NCBI GenBank assembly: GCA_001593685.1
Contig: LUKI01000004.1
Span: forward strand, 54,325-118,324
Source: Gammaproteobacteria bacterium F7
GTDB taxonomy: Bacteria > Pseudomonadota > Gammaproteobacteria > Pseudomonadales > IMCC2047
Direction of reading: 5' to 3'
Length of the DNA stretch: 64,000 nucleotides
In this document: positions 55,601-64,000 of the stretch, piece by piece
Layout: each line of letters begins with the position of its first letter
How positions within the stretch are numbered: the first letter of the stretch is position 1
Translations under genes and position numbers: made by a program
Notes under the pieces: model-generated
What the model saw: the letters and a program-made list of their open reading frames with translations, nothing else
Told to the model about the DNA's origin: nothing
Databases searched by the model: none

Positions 55601-56169
55601 TCCAGTTGCAAATTGCTCCGCTGATAATCGGCGTTGATTTTTGAGGCGGAAATACCACGTTCATCGATGAATGCGGAAAGTTGGATATTGTCGACTCTGT
55701 GATGTTGATTATCTTTTATAAGAGTCAGCTGTGTTATTGATAATTGTTGCAGATTAACGTCGAGTGGCAAAAAAACCAGCCGGTCATTTAAAAAACTGAG
55801 GTCAAGGGCTTCTGTCTCTGGCTTTTCTTCAGGTGTTGCTGATAACTGAACCACGATGTTTTGGATAGCGAGCTGCTGAATATTAACCTTTGAATCCAGA
55901 ACTTGCCGCCAATCGGCGCTTAAAGCCAGCTCATCAATCTGAATATTCACTGCGTCCTGATGTATCGCTAACTGCCTAATGGCGAAGCCATCACTGATAG
56001 AACCTTCGAGAGATTCATAATTGAGTAGCTGGTAGCGCTCTGCAGTAGAAAATAGCAGTCGTGTGCCGGTTTCAGTGAAAATTATCCAGCAGCCCAGTAG
56101 CGTGATCAGCAACAGCAGTATCAACAGGCTGGCGATGACAACCCTCAATATTTTCAGACACTTAGCCAT
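52663..56169 (-). CDS. tamB: Translocation/assembly module protein TamB
   Basis: 1168 aa, N-terminal TM, C-terminal DUF490-type region (GRPLRDANAADQNALANALL...YITPRLYARYGIGV); overlaps tamA stop. Confidence 0.93.
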   Translation of the reverse strand: MAKCLKILRVVIASLLILLLLITLLGCWIIFTETGTRLLFSTAERYQLLNYESLEGSISDGFAIRQLAIHQDAVNIQIDELALSADWRQVLDSKVNIQQLAIQNIVVQLSATPEEKPETEALDLSFLNDRLVFLPLDVNLQQLSITQLTLIKDNQHHRVDNIQLSAFIDERGISASKINADYQRSNLQLEGDLLFAPKLSVDITISWQTTLPEHSKINGSDKINGSARIKGTGKQLRIDHQTSGGVASDLVIDLHNWRKQPQLTLRGNIDTLSWPLENSSPPRLSDISFKAQGDLSGLQTTANAQLQLNQKSTNSLALKADLNASQININSLELNDQNGGNVILSGQLTWPDKQLNWQTVAVFNLFDAQSLHPSLPQELAGKLAITGAFHEKLQLNIASKKLRGKLQNQAVESQLNIRLAGKDLFIKGVSARLGDNQLTVSGEVNNSKLNIRFDSQLTELKYFYPNSKGAIQANGLLTGSLASPTLEARLSAQDLSINNLVTNDVKLNIQLLDGHFITSANKLTAQQLRYSNVYLDQLELQLEGPWQEPRIQFQTNSPLLSTGLGLALNLKQLEQITGKLTELHIAGTESAGENIGHWQLAQPVNFELATGSWFFTPLCLQSSGQLCIEARSTDKKLNAQLDAKQLPLALLNASGLLLPSMNGKLDITAQLETIDGRQQGQLRISQSDVDTPLLLTAADDSNTQFRIADLVVEGQLQNDTLDGALNARLNDTGTLSSEFKIQQPFNTHSPLQAHINYSIPDLQPYALLIPEVDNLNGELAGNIQFSQSLQKPQVTLFTRLSVPKIYINALAMEWHDLNAEITTLSANKQQLKASLKAGDGQLKVDGILDFSSLENWSSELNIKGDKVLLLDQSQRRVVASPDLQLKANAERLEVAGLLHIPDAKLIVTPSPSRLALTADAVIHHNNQQLTNNSQPYDYLLNLDVLLGNQVHVEAYGLTTRVKGKLHLNKQPSQQLLGQGEINLLDGAYKAYGQDLVIERGIIRFTGLLNKPEIDLTASRTVKSVVAGLKVNGPVDNLRTRLYSRPPLSDSEILSYIIRGKPLRDANAADQNALANALLAYSISQSTPLTSKLTELSGLDEIGLEAEEGVETLGFTLGKYITPRLYARYGIGVIDKLSKVFLQYQLSDKLYLETESGQGQSVDLMYRSR

Positions 56170-57917
56170 CAGAGTTGCGCTCCGAAGCTAAAATGCAAAC
56201 GAAAAGAGTCGTCATTGGCCAGTTCTTTGTCGAGTGGCACGCCAATATCAAAGCGCAGGGGGCCGATTGGTGAGTGCCAGCGTAGCCCGAGACCAACGCC
56301 AGTTGCGGCGTCAAATTTGCTGTTCCAGGCATTGCCGCTATCGACAAAGGCGGCAACTGCCCATTGCTTGTAGATGGGTCGTTCCAATTCAATACTCACC
56401 ACCGCTTTGTGTTTACCGCCGATGACCTCGCCATTTTCAAGCGGCCCCAGCGATTGGTATTCGTAACCGCGAATACTGTTGTCGCCACCGCTATAAAAGC
56501 GCCGCGAGGTGGGTAAGTCGTCAATCGTGTCTGCAAAGCTATAGCCAAAATCGCCTCGCAGTAGCAAACGAAGCTTAAGGGGTAGCGTCGTTATCCACTT
56601 TGCGGTTGTCTGAATCTGTAAAAAGGATGAGTCTGAAATCAGCTGTTCACTGCTACCTAAAAGTGCAAATGCCAGCGAATAGCCCTTGCTGGGGTAGGTT
56701 AGATTATCCGCTGATAATTTACTCCAGCTAATGCCGGGAACGAGGTGTAACTCACTGTCTGACTCTTGGCCAATTTTGGACTTTTCTGCGGTTAAGGTCA
56801 GTGACAAGGATTGATTCCAGCCCGATTTCAGCAACTGATTTTCCGTCAGTGATGTTTCCCAGCGCTGACTCTCGAAGGCGTCGTTGTCTTCATCCAGATA
56901 GGATAAATCAGCTCGCAGGTTGTCGGTACGTGGATCACGCCAGGGCAGACTGTAGTTGAGGTTAAGTTTGTTCAACACGGGGGATAAAAGCAGGCTGACT
57001 TCGCCCTGGTGGCCATTATCGTTAATGCGATGCCGAGTGTAACTACCACGCAGGCGAGGTCCGGTGTCGGTCGAGTAGCCTACGCCTGCCTCGTAACTGG
57101 AGGCTGGGCCTGCGGTGGCCAATACCTTAATAGGCACCACGCCGTGTTGCTCTTGCTCGGTTAATGGCGATATTTCAACGAGCTCAAAGTAGCGAGTTTC
57201 GTTCAAACGGATGCGATCATTTTGCAATGTGGAGAGATTGTAAGCCTCTCCGGGGTTGATCGATAACAGCTGGCGGAACAGGCTTGGATCTAGCACCTGT
57301 TGATCAATCTGTAGCTCACCAAACAGATAGCGTTGCCCTGAGTGCCAGCGCAGGGTGATATCGGCAACATTGTCCTCTGGATAAATATCCACGCGCTGTT
57401 CGAGCATTTCAGCGTCGAAATAGCCTAATCGCATTGCGCGCGCCTGTAGTGCGCTTTTCAACCCCTCGTAATGGTCATTATTAAAGGTGCTACCGGATTG
57501 TAAGGGGAATTTTTTTAGTAACGCCAGGAAGCCTTGTTTTTGAGCGGCGGCGCCCGTTATTTCAATGCTGCTGTGACGCACCTGTAAGGCTTCACCTAAG
57601 GCAATGGTGAAATGCAATTGCCAGCACTTTTTGTCAAAGCTAAGCGCAGGTTCAATCTGAGCATTAAAGTAGCCCAGCGCCTGTAAGCCGAGAACTAATT
57701 CGGCGGTTGATTGCTTAATGATTCGGTTCGAGGCGGCAGGGCCTGCATCACAGTTGGCATCAATATTTTGTAAGTGTTCAAGCAATGGCTTTTCAATGGC
57801 GTTAGGAATGCCTGATAGCATAAAATCGGCCTGACTGATAACAGGCACCAATAGGCCTATCAGGAGCAGGAAATAGCGACTGGATTTGCGAAACAAGTGG
57901 CAATCATTCATAGCCAT
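56169..57917 (-). CDS. tamA: Translocation/assembly module protein TamA (Omp85/BamA family)
   Basis: POTRA region, C-terminal beta-barrel (GGDNSIRGYEYQSLGP, VGLGLRWHSPIGPLRFDIG). Confidence 0.93.
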   Translation of the reverse strand: MAMNDCHLFRKSSRYFLLLIGLLVPVISQADFMLSGIPNAIEKPLLEHLQNIDANCDAGPAASNRIIKQSTAELVLGLQALGYFNAQIEPALSFDKKCWQLHFTIALGEALQVRHSSIEITGAAAQKQGFLALLKKFPLQSGSTFNNDHYEGLKSALQARAMRLGYFDAEMLEQRVDIYPEDNVADITLRWHSGQRYLFGELQIDQQVLDPSLFRQLLSINPGEAYNLSTLQNDRIRLNETRYFELVEISPLTEQEQHGVVPIKVLATAGPASSYEAGVGYSTDTGPRLRGSYTRHRINDNGHQGEVSLLLSPVLNKLNLNYSLPWRDPRTDNLRADLSYLDEDNDAFESQRWETSLTENQLLKSGWNQSLSLTLTAEKSKIGQESDSELHLVPGISWSKLSADNLTYPSKGYSLAFALLGSSEQLISDSSFLQIQTTAKWITTLPLKLRLLLRGDFGYSFADTIDDLPTSRRFYSGGDNSIRGYEYQSLGPLENGEVIGGKHKAVVSIELERPIYKQWAVAAFVDSGNAWNSKFDAATGVGLGLRWHSPIGPLRFDIGVPLDKELANDDSFRLHFSFGAQL

Positions 57918-58139
57918 AATATAGAGGGTAATTAGAGATGGCTAAAGGGGGCGACCCCCTCATCAACGTTAGACGAAACCGGTAATATTTTCATGCTGCT
58001 ATCCTGCATCAAACACTCAATAATTGCTCTAAAAATAGTGCACAGAATCACAAACTCTAGCGGTATAAGGTGTTGGCGGCGTACACTTAACGTTAGAGAA
58101 GCGCAGCGACAATTTGGTTGCTCAATTTGAGAAAATTAG

Positions 58140-60353
58140 ATGAAAAATGTCATTCTTGAATTAACCCGCATTGTTCAGAATGTGGCGCTGGTAGAATCCT
58201 TAACTGAACAGGTCACGGTGATTGTTAACTCAATCAGTGAGGTGATTGATGCAGATGTTTGTAGTTTATATCGCCTCAAAGCTAATCAGTCGATGCAATT
58301 AGTGGCCAGTCACGGTTTACAATGCAGCAGCGATTTAACTATCCCGGCCGGCAAAGGATTGGTCGGACTTGTTGCGAAAACACGCCACCCGATTAATATT
58401 GCTAATGCCCATAAGCATCCGGATTATTTTTATGCCCCTCAAGCCCATGAAGAGCAGCTTAAAGGGTTTTGTGGCGTGCCTTTGGTTCGTGCCGGAGAGG
58501 TGACCGGGGTGTTGGTGGTGCAAAGTCACCGAGCTAAAGTTTTAGGTAAAGAAAAAGAAGCCTTTTTGGTGACCTTGGCGTCACAGCTGGCATTATTGTT
58601 AACCAACCTGCCTAACCAGCAAAAACCAACCACTACCAATCTTCGTGTCGCTGGCGTTAAAGGTGCGCCGGGCTTGGCTATCGGAACCGTGCGATTTGTT
58701 ACTATGGCGGCATTAAAAAACGTGCCGGACGCGCCCTGTGACAATATCGAGGAAAGCATTGATGAATGGCGTGACTTACTGACGCGCGTAAAAATGGACA
58801 TAAGTGCCGAACAGCAGGCCCTTAGCGGCGAGCTGGCGGCCAATGTGTCGAGTATTTTTGATGCGTATCAAATGCTGCTATCGGACCCGTCGCTGAACGA
58901 AAAAGTAGAAATGGAAATTCGCGCGGGGCACTGGTTGCCCGGAGCACTCAAAATTGCTATTCACTTCTTTTCCGAGCTGTTTCGCGCCATGGACGACCCC
59001 TACCTTAAGGCCCGTCATGAAGATATTTTGCAATTAGGAGACAAGCTTTTCCATGCCTGGAGTGGACACGAGAAGGGCGTTGAGGCGCTTAGTATTAATG
59101 AACCTGTGGTACTGGTGGGCTCACAGGTCAGCATTTCTCAAATTGCCAGCATTCCCCTTGAAAAACTCGCTGGCATCGTCTGTTTTGAGGGCTCCAGTTT
59201 ATCCCATACCGCAGTTGTTGCTAATGCGCTTGGCGTGCCTGCTGTGATGGGCGTCGGTAACGTCAAAGAGCTGAATAACGGTGAGCAGGCTATTGTTGAT
59301 GGTAATGAGGGAGCGGTTATTCTCAAGGCCAGCGACGCTATTGTCAGAGAGTATCAGACCTTCATTGGGCAGCAGCGACAGGTCGCTTCTCAATTGACCG
59401 AGCTGCGGGATAAGCCAGCTCAAACGACGGACGGGCAGCGTATCCGTTTACTGACGAATACCGGTCTGTTAGCCGATATTACGCCAGGCTTAAAAAATGG
59501 CGCCGAGGGTATTGGCCTGTACCGCACTGAATTGACCTTTATGGTTAGTGATAGCTTTCCCAGTGAACAGGAGCAGATCGAAGCTTACCAGCGGGTTTTT
59601 GAGGCCTACGGCGACAAGCCGATTTATATGCGTACACTGGATATTGGTGGTGATAAACAGTTACCTTATTTTCCCATCGAAAATGAAGAGAATCCCGCCT
59701 TGGGCTGGCGTGGTATTCGTTTCAGTCTTGATAATGTTCAGCTGCTAATGACTCAGGTCAGGGCGATGTTACGTGCTGCTGAGGGTGCAGAAAACCTGCA
59801 TATTATGCTGCCCATGGTGTCTGCTATTGAGCAGCTCGACAGCTTTAGAGCGTTATTGACGGATGCTTGTCAGCAGTTACGGGGGGAAGGACATCAGGTT
59901 ATTCAGCCTAAGGTTGGCATGATGGTGGAGGTGCCTGCGGCTATTTCCCAATTACCCCTATGGAAGGATCGGATTGATTTTGTTTCGATTGGATCCAATG
60001 ATTTAAGCCAGTACCTGTTAGCTACCGATAGAAATAACGCTCACGTAGCCGGTTTGTTCGATCATTTACACCCGGCGGTATTACATGAAGTAAAACGCAC
60101 CGTCGATGCCGCCAGAGATTGCCAGTTGCCCCTGAGTTTGTGCGGAGAAATGGGTTCTGACCCGGCCGCAGTTGTGCTACTGATTGGCATGGGCGTGCGC
60201 ACGCTGAGTATGAGCGCGGCTAAACTTCCCCATATAAAATCGTTGATTCGAGGTATTAGTTGCCAACAGGCCGAGCAACTACTGGCTGAGGCGATGACGA
60301 TGACCAGTAGTCGGCAAATTCGACAATGGGTTAATTCAGCGATAGCGGGCTGA
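58140..60353 (+). CDS. ptsP: Phosphoenolpyruvate--protein phosphotransferase PtsP (GAF + PTS enzyme I)
   Basis: N-terminal GAF domain; EI signature CFEGSSLSHTAVVANALGVPAVMG; SIGSNDLSQYLLATDR. Confidence 0.95.
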   Translation: MKNVILELTRIVQNVALVESLTEQVTVIVNSISEVIDADVCSLYRLKANQSMQLVASHGLQCSSDLTIPAGKGLVGLVAKTRHPINIANAHKHPDYFYAPQAHEEQLKGFCGVPLVRAGEVTGVLVVQSHRAKVLGKEKEAFLVTLASQLALLLTNLPNQQKPTTTNLRVAGVKGAPGLAIGTVRFVTMAALKNVPDAPCDNIEESIDEWRDLLTRVKMDISAEQQALSGELAANVSSIFDAYQMLLSDPSLNEKVEMEIRAGHWLPGALKIAIHFFSELFRAMDDPYLKARHEDILQLGDKLFHAWSGHEKGVEALSINEPVVLVGSQVSISQIASIPLEKLAGIVCFEGSSLSHTAVVANALGVPAVMGVGNVKELNNGEQAIVDGNEGAVILKASDAIVREYQTFIGQQRQVASQLTELRDKPAQTTDGQRIRLLTNTGLLADITPGLKNGAEGIGLYRTELTFMVSDSFPSEQEQIEAYQRVFEAYGDKPIYMRTLDIGGDKQLPYFPIENEENPALGWRGIRFSLDNVQLLMTQVRAMLRAAEGAENLHIMLPMVSAIEQLDSFRALLTDACQQLRGEGHQVIQPKVGMMVEVPAAISQLPLWKDRIDFVSIGSNDLSQYLLATDRNNAHVAGLFDHLHPAVLHEVKRTVDAARDCQLPLSLCGEMGSDPAAVVLLIGMGVRTLSMSAAKLPHIKSLIRGISCQQAEQLLAEAMTMTSSRQIRQWVNSAIAG

Positions 60354-60427
60354 CAGCAGGCATTGAGTCGTTAGAGAGCCGCGCTGCCGGGTGTAGTGTT
60401 TAGCTCCAGTTCAATATAGAGGGGGTT

Positions 60428-61453
60428 CTAGTGCCACAACCCGTTGATGTGCCAGCGCGGGCGGCGCCTTGTTGGAACACCAAAAATGTTATGGGCATCA
60501 AACTCAGCACGCCGTAACTCCTCAAGAACCTTGTCATCAACGGAGGGTTTAAGGGCCGTTAAGCGCTGAATACGATCTTCCGTTTTGGGGTGTGTTCGTA
60601 GCAGCGACGGTGTGGGAATACGTCTTCCTGGCATCAGAATTTTTTCAAGCCAGCCACCCTGAATGTGTTCAATCTTGGCGAGTGCATGCGCAAGTCCAAC
60701 GGGGTCATTGGTTAATTTAGCGGCATTAAGGTCGGCGTCATATTCGCGGACCCGTGACAGGGCGAGCTGAGCCAGTGCCGTCAAATGAGGTGCAAAAATA
60801 AGTAACGCGATGGCTGGCCAGCTAATCATGACATTGGTAAAAAGCAGCAGGGGCAAATTGATGAAGAGCAAAAATAATCCGATGAATGAAAAAGCACTGC
60901 TGATACGGCTGAAGGTGTCTGCCAGTCCCATCACCCAAAGATCATTATTACGAATGTGACTGATTTCATGACCTAGAACGGCTGCAATTTCACGTAGCGA
61001 AAGCTGCCTTAATAGCCCGTCAGTCACGGCAATGGCAGATTGTTTTCGTGACCCAACGGCAAAGGCGTTAAGTGTTTGGCTATTAATGTAGTGAATAGTG
61101 GGCGGTGATTTTAATCCCGCTCTTTGGCTTAATACTGTGATTAGCTCTATCAGTACCGGTGCTTGTTGAATAGAAATTGCTTGGGACCGGTATAGGCGCA
61201 TGATAATTTTGGGCGACAGCGCGGGGTTAAATAAGGCTCCGATTAGCCCAATAATAGGTAGTAATAAAAACCCCAGAAAGCCCCACAGCAGCCCTCCAAG
61301 TAACGACAGAAAAAAAGCCATACACACCAAGAGAAGAGCGGAGTGTAAATGGTTTCGCCATGCGTTTCTGGTCCAGCTTATGTTGTCTATTTGCTCATAT
61401 TTCAAGGCTGTTGTGCCCCATAACGATGCGGTTTGATAGCCGACGGTAAACAC
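60428..61453 (-). CDS. HtpX-like M48 family zinc metalloprotease
   Basis: HEISHIRNND (HExxH) with multiple TM segments; RVREYDADLNAAKLTNDP. Confidence 0.88.
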   Translation of the reverse strand: MFTVGYQTASLWGTTALKYEQIDNISWTRNAWRNHLHSALLLVCMAFFLSLLGGLLWGFLGFLLLPIIGLIGALFNPALSPKIIMRLYRSQAISIQQAPVLIELITVLSQRAGLKSPPTIHYINSQTLNAFAVGSRKQSAIAVTDGLLRQLSLREIAAVLGHEISHIRNNDLWVMGLADTFSRISSAFSFIGLFLLFINLPLLLFTNVMISWPAIALLIFAPHLTALAQLALSRVREYDADLNAAKLTNDPVGLAHALAKIEHIQGGWLEKILMPGRRIPTPSLLRTHPKTEDRIQRLTALKPSVDDKVLEELRRAEFDAHNIFGVPTRRRPRWHINGLWH

Positions 61454-61516
61454 CTGACTGTAATCTATGGATTAAATGTGTGCTTTTGACGGTTATTCAA
61501 TAACTCTGCGGGCCTG

Positions 61517-62119
61517 CTATTGGGTGATCGGAATATAGTTATCCATTGCCTCAACTCGTTTAAACCAGGCTTGAATGGCAGGGTAAGCTGCCAGCGAATA
61601 GCCGCCCTGTTCTGCAACGTGTGTGTAGGCGTAAAGTGCAATGTCGGCAATGGAGTAGGTGTTGCCGACAAAGAATTCATTGCTGGTAAGGTGTTTTTCC
61701 ATCACATCCAAGGCGGCGTAGCCCTTAGGGCGGTTCTCATCGAGCTTGCTTTTGTACTCATCCTCAGCGCCCAGCGAGTACACCCAGTATCGGGCGGTAG
61801 CAATAAAAGGCTCATGGCTGTATTGCTCGAAAAACATCCATTGTAAAACCTGAGCTTGCTCAAGCTTTGAGGTGGGTAGCAGGGGCGTGCCATCAGCGAG
61901 GTACCATAAAATCGCATTGGACTCAGATAAACGCTCACCATTTTCGAGAACGAGTACTGGAACGCGGCCATTAGCATTTATTTCAAGAAATTCCGGGGTT
62001 CTGGATTCGCCCTGGGTGATGTCCAGGTTAATGCGTTTAAAAGGTAGACCAAGCTGTGTCATGGCGAGGCGTAGTTTGTAGCTGTTACCTGATGGTGCAT
62101 ATTCATAAAGTGTGTACAT
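61517..62119 (-). CDS. Glutathione S-transferase family protein; start assigned to MYTLYEYAPSG
   Basis: Thioredoxin-fold N-terminus with NGRVPVLVLENGERLSESNAILWYLA; alpha-helical C-domain. Confidence 0.9.
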   Translation of the reverse strand: MYTLYEYAPSGNSYKLRLAMTQLGLPFKRINLDITQGESRTPEFLEINANGRVPVLVLENGERLSESNAILWYLADGTPLLPTSKLEQAQVLQWMFFEQYSHEPFIATARYWVYSLGAEDEYKSKLDENRPKGYAALDVMEKHLTSNEFFVGNTYSIADIALYAYTHVAEQGGYSLAAYPAIQAWFKRVEAMDNYIPITQ

Positions 62120-62272
62120 GCCTGATACCTGCGTTAAACCATAAATAAGCGCTGTCACAGCAAAGCGCTTTGCCATGTTAGCTGTAACTATGTGGATATA
62201 GTCCCTTTATGACTAATACTAATTCCCGCATTGATCGATTAAAACCCTTGAATCATGAGGCAAAACAGCTAT

Positions 62273-63130
62273 TTAACCGATATGGTCTTTTAGAGAGCTG
62301 TTATCCAGGGCGTTCCGGTACCAGTTGTAACGTATTGTTTTAGCGGCATTGTCTATATTGGGAGCACCACGACCTGCCTGTAAGTCTGCGAGGTTAATTG
62401 TCCGCATTTCAACGCTATATCGCGTTAATTCTGTGGTGTTGGGTACAGTGGCGTGTAGATGCGCACTGGAAAAGTTCAACACGTCACCGGCGGAGAGAAC
62501 CACTTTAAAGGCATTTGATTCATCTATAGTCTCGAGAAGTTCTGGTGCGCCGGGGTAAGGCACTTTTTCGCCCTTGGGCGTTTCTTTACGAGCCGCCAGG
62601 TATTTGCTGAACTCCCAGTCCGCTGTTGTATTAACGGTGGCTTTATCCCAGTAGTCTGGGTAAAACGCCATGCTTCGCTCTGCCTCTATGTCATAAATAG
62701 GCGCCCACCAATTGCATTGTGCCTGTACGTTTCCGCCCCAGGTGTCACGGTGGTGACCAACGGTTGTTCGCAAACCGCTGGTGAACTTCTCCTGCGCGGA
62801 GACAACTCGCATTGGGAAGTAATCATAGAAAGTTGAGCCCAAGTTTACCCCTGTTTCCTGTAATACCTGAAAAAAGAGTTTTTTGGTTTCAGGATCTTCC
62901 TGAAAGCGTTGCTGCATATCGATAATAAATTGTAAATAATCTTCGGGGGATAGGTTGTGTATAGCCTGCTCTGGTGAACCGCCACCCAGTGCTTCGGACA
63001 TAAACCTGTCAACGTATTGGCATAGAGCCAGCATGGAGGGTAGCTGTCTGAATAAAAGTAAGTCGCCGGCAAAGATAATTTCTGACCGCTGTTCGTCTGA
63101 CAGGGGGTGAGTTGCTTCAATAATATTCAC
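62273..63130 (-). CDS. Putative PhyH-like Fe(II)/2-oxoglutarate dioxygenase
   Basis: HRDTWGG (HxD-like) plus distal HLHATVPNTTELTRYSVEM (H..R) pattern; no close family recognised. Confidence 0.55.
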   Translation of the reverse strand: MNIIEATHPLSDEQRSEIIFAGDLLLFRQLPSMLALCQYVDRFMSEALGGGSPEQAIHNLSPEDYLQFIIDMQQRFQEDPETKKLFFQVLQETGVNLGSTFYDYFPMRVVSAQEKFTSGLRTTVGHHRDTWGGNVQAQCNWWAPIYDIEAERSMAFYPDYWDKATVNTTADWEFSKYLAARKETPKGEKVPYPGAPELLETIDESNAFKVVLSAGDVLNFSSAHLHATVPNTTELTRYSVEMRTINLADLQAGRGAPNIDNAAKTIRYNWYRNALDNSSLKDHIG

Positions 63131-63235
63131 AGAGTCTATTCCTTAGCAGTTAACAGTCTGATCTGGACAAATAACAGAAAGTATGGGGTATTTAGCGTTG
63201 GTGAGTTTGCTTTCTTGAAATGGGAAATAAAATTG

Positions 63236-63280
63236 GCGCGTTATTAAGATAATCTTTGAGATAAACCGTTATTAACGCGC
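63236..63280. repeat. Inverted repeat (8-bp arms) flanking an AAGAT-A-ATCTT inner palindrome
   Basis: GCGCGTTA ... TAACGCGC, 29-nt spacer. Confidence 0.7.
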
Positions 63281-63294
63281 GGCAGGGTTTACTG

Positions 63295-63534
63295 CTAGTC
63301 AATAGCATGTACGTTGGTGAAACCGTCGGCATAAAGCGCGTCCATCAGCCACTCTGGGTTGTGGCAGGCTTCCATGACGATACTTTGCAGGTCACGTTTG
63401 TGTGGATTGAGTGCAGCAATGACGCTCGGCGCATCATTTGGCACATCTTCGTTAAGCACTTCATTTTGTTTCTCGTCGATAATCGTGACGTTGATGCTGC
63501 TTTTGCCCAGCACGATGCCGCAAAAAAGATCCAT
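63295..63534 (-). mobile_element. IS110-family transposase N-terminal (RuvC-like) fragment, 79 aa, ending in an in-frame stop
   Basis: Pattern of IS110 N-domain: CGIVLGKSSINVTIIDE...PNDAPSVIAALNPHKRDLQSIVMEACHNPEWLMDALYADGFTNVHAID; C-terminal domain absent. Confidence 0.65.
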
Positions 63535-63665
63535 ACTGATACCCTTATTATAAAGTGTTTAAAACGGCTGCCTTATGCAGCGATTGTCGGCTAAGTGTCG
63601 CATTTGCGTTGGCATATAGATAGCCGCTTAAATAAAAAAATTTATACGAAGTTAGTCACCGGTTG

Positions 63666-64000
63666 CTAAAAGGGATAGAGCGGTTTGAGCGCAGTTTTAT
63701 CCACGTTTTTGTGCTGTTTCCCATGAGTTTTTTCTAATGCTTCAACGCAGTCAAGCAGTGCCTTTCCCTGCCAGCTGTGCGCATCTTCAGCATATAACGA
63801 TTGTTCCATATCTCTTATCAGCGTATCTAGTTCAGTATTTTTGTAGTGCTCACTAACGCTCTGTAGCCCCGAGATTTGTTGTTGGGGGTGAGTGCATTTA
63901 AACCAGTCGATAAGGCTGTGCCGTGCGTCGGTGGCGGCGTTATTGTGGCAGGCTTTTTTGAAGGCTTTAAAGGCTGCGCGAGCGCTGTTTTGTTGCGTGC
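63666..64000 (-). CDS. BatD/aerotolerance-type protein, C-terminal fragment (runs off right edge; not in ORF track because the start is outside)
   Basis: Manual translation of the minus strand from the edge: ...NSARAAFKAFKKACHNNAATDARHSLIDWFKCTHPQQQISGLQSVSEHYKNTELDTLIRDMEQSLYAEDAHSWQGKALLDCVEALEKTHGKQHKNVDKTALKPLYPF*, resembling BatD C-termini that end in LxPLYP. Confidence 0.6.
   Translation of the reverse strand, partial: TQQNSARAAFKAFKKACHNNAATDARHSLIDWFKCTHPQQQISGLQSVSEHYKNTELDTLIRDMEQSLYAEDAHSWQGKALLDCVEALEKTHGKQHKNVDKTALKPLYPF

Overview
The window is mostly a densely packed core chromosome segment of a gammaproteobacterium of moderate GC. The gene order resembles Pseudomonas and relatives; a marine Cellvibrionales-like host is my guess only. 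From left to right it contains: the sucB 3' end, lpdA and sucCD; a DUF4892/OmpA-type protein; folE; prmB, aroC and an MFS transporter; gor and miaE; lpxH, ppiB, glnS and cysS; a Pro-Arg-His-Leu tRNA cluster; tig-clpP-clpX-lon-hupB-ppiD-fabI; a five-gene Yej/Npp-type peptide ABC importer with two tandem binding proteins; mgtC-like, mltD, gloB, a methyltransferase, rnhA and dnaQ; nhaB, a NUDIX hydrolase and pabB; a lone tyrosine recombinase; mscS and corA; psiE; an AspA/AstE-like deacylase with rimK; a dicarboxylate symporter; tamBA; ptsP; an htpX-like protease; a GST; a PhyH-like dioxygenase; an IS110-type N-terminal fragment; and a BatD-like C-terminus running off the right edge. I found no CRISPR array, prophage, secondary-metabolite cluster or recognisable defence island. 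The most notable signals are small: a structured leader before sucC, a lone tyrosine recombinase abutting mscS with a palindrome downstream, a hairpin/micro-ORF at the psiE/deacylase junction, a rimK-deacylase pair, an orphan PhyH-like enzyme, and an IS110-derived mini-ORF with a substituted catalytic position. All functional calls come from reading the sequence; no database search was run.
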